64,000 bases of DNA from Hevea brasiliensis (taxonomy: Eukaryota; Streptophyta; Magnoliopsida; Malpighiales; Euphorbiaceae). The notes beneath the pieces are model-generated. The model was not told where the DNA came from. It did not search any database and was given only the letters and a program-made list of their open reading frames with translations. The stretch spans positions 16,869,064-16,933,063 of the forward strand of contig NC_079505.1 of assembly GCF_030052815.1 (NCBI RefSeq), given 5' to 3'. Position 1 is the stretch's first letter. Every line of letters starts with the position of its first letter. Positions 63,794-64,000 of this stretch are shown here, in pieces. A program made the position numbers and the translations under genes.

Positions 63794-64000
63794 TACTTAC
63801 ATAATTGATAACGTTACTTGGGGAGAAGGAAGGAAAAACTGAAAAGAAAACCCCAAATTTCAGAGGAACAAAAACAGATTCAAGTAAAAGCAATCTCTGA
63901 TACCCAACATAAGCAATTATAACTACCAGGACCATTGCAATAGTAGCAAACACCAGAACAACAAAACGTGCCCATTTCACCAAAGCCAAATAACCAATCA
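63794..64000 (-). CDS. Partial exon of an unidentified membrane protein (runs off right edge)
   Basis: The minus strand from the edge is open and strongly hydrophobic (LALVKWARFVVLVFATIAMV... then YVGYQRLLLLESVFVPLKF), consistent with one membrane helix followed by a short soluble or amphipathic part. It reaches AATTAT then GTAAGTAC, a consensus splice donor at about 63801. Beyond that point the frame is AT-rich and unlike protein, supporting an intron. I do not recognise the family; most of the gene lies outside the window. Confidence 0.45.

Overview
This is nuclear DNA from a flowering plant, almost certainly a eudicot. The evidence is spliced genes with GT-AG introns, plant-only families (TIR-NBS-LRR, SBT subtilase), plant LTR retrotransposons (Athila, chromovirus, Sirevirus, Cassandra) and very AT-rich spacers. 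The repeat style recalls a woody Malpighiales species (rubber tree/cassava group), but that is only an impression.

Layout. 1-4620: 5' part of a degraded Athila-type Ty3/gypsy element on the minus strand (LTR, tRNA-Asp primer site, gag, protease, start of RT), nested in the 3' end and LTR of a chromovirus (4621-6315). 6372-6848: foldback MITE with 9-bp target duplication. 6858-11604: AT-rich, no gene, with a candidate non-autonomous Helitron at 9116-11123. 11605-16521 (minus): a five-exon TIR-NBS-LRR immune receptor gene that reads intact. 16490-20600: its upstream region plus a second, decayed copy of that region (a relic of a tandem TNL), split by a MITE. 21293-24517: a mosaic of Cassandra elements in opposite orientation around a poly(A)-ended gypsy gag fragment and a U6 snRNA pseudogene. 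25686-28723: subtilase pseudogene broken by a frameshift, stops and a Mutator-like MITE. 30358-32734: its intact neighbour (two exons, 741 aa). 34698-57372: retrotransposon-rich tract. It holds a complete Sirevirus (36205-46889, ATAAT target duplication, env-like ORF) inserted in the first unit of a ~4.7-kb tandem array (about 2.2 copies). 58438-60291 (minus): intronless CBF5/dyskerin gene with telo-box and site II motifs upstream. 60600-64000: AT-rich spacer with MITEs, and a partial unidentified membrane-protein exon at the right edge.

The four host genes or gene relics of known family are the TNL, the subtilase pair and CBF5. They are not functionally linked; they are islands among nested mobile elements. 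The TNL and subtilase loci each show tandem duplication followed by decay of one copy. The most unusual structure is the Cassandra/gag/U6 mosaic. The tandem array is useful because its sister copies preserve empty target sites that date and prove the Sirevirus insertion. I found no wholly new gene system.
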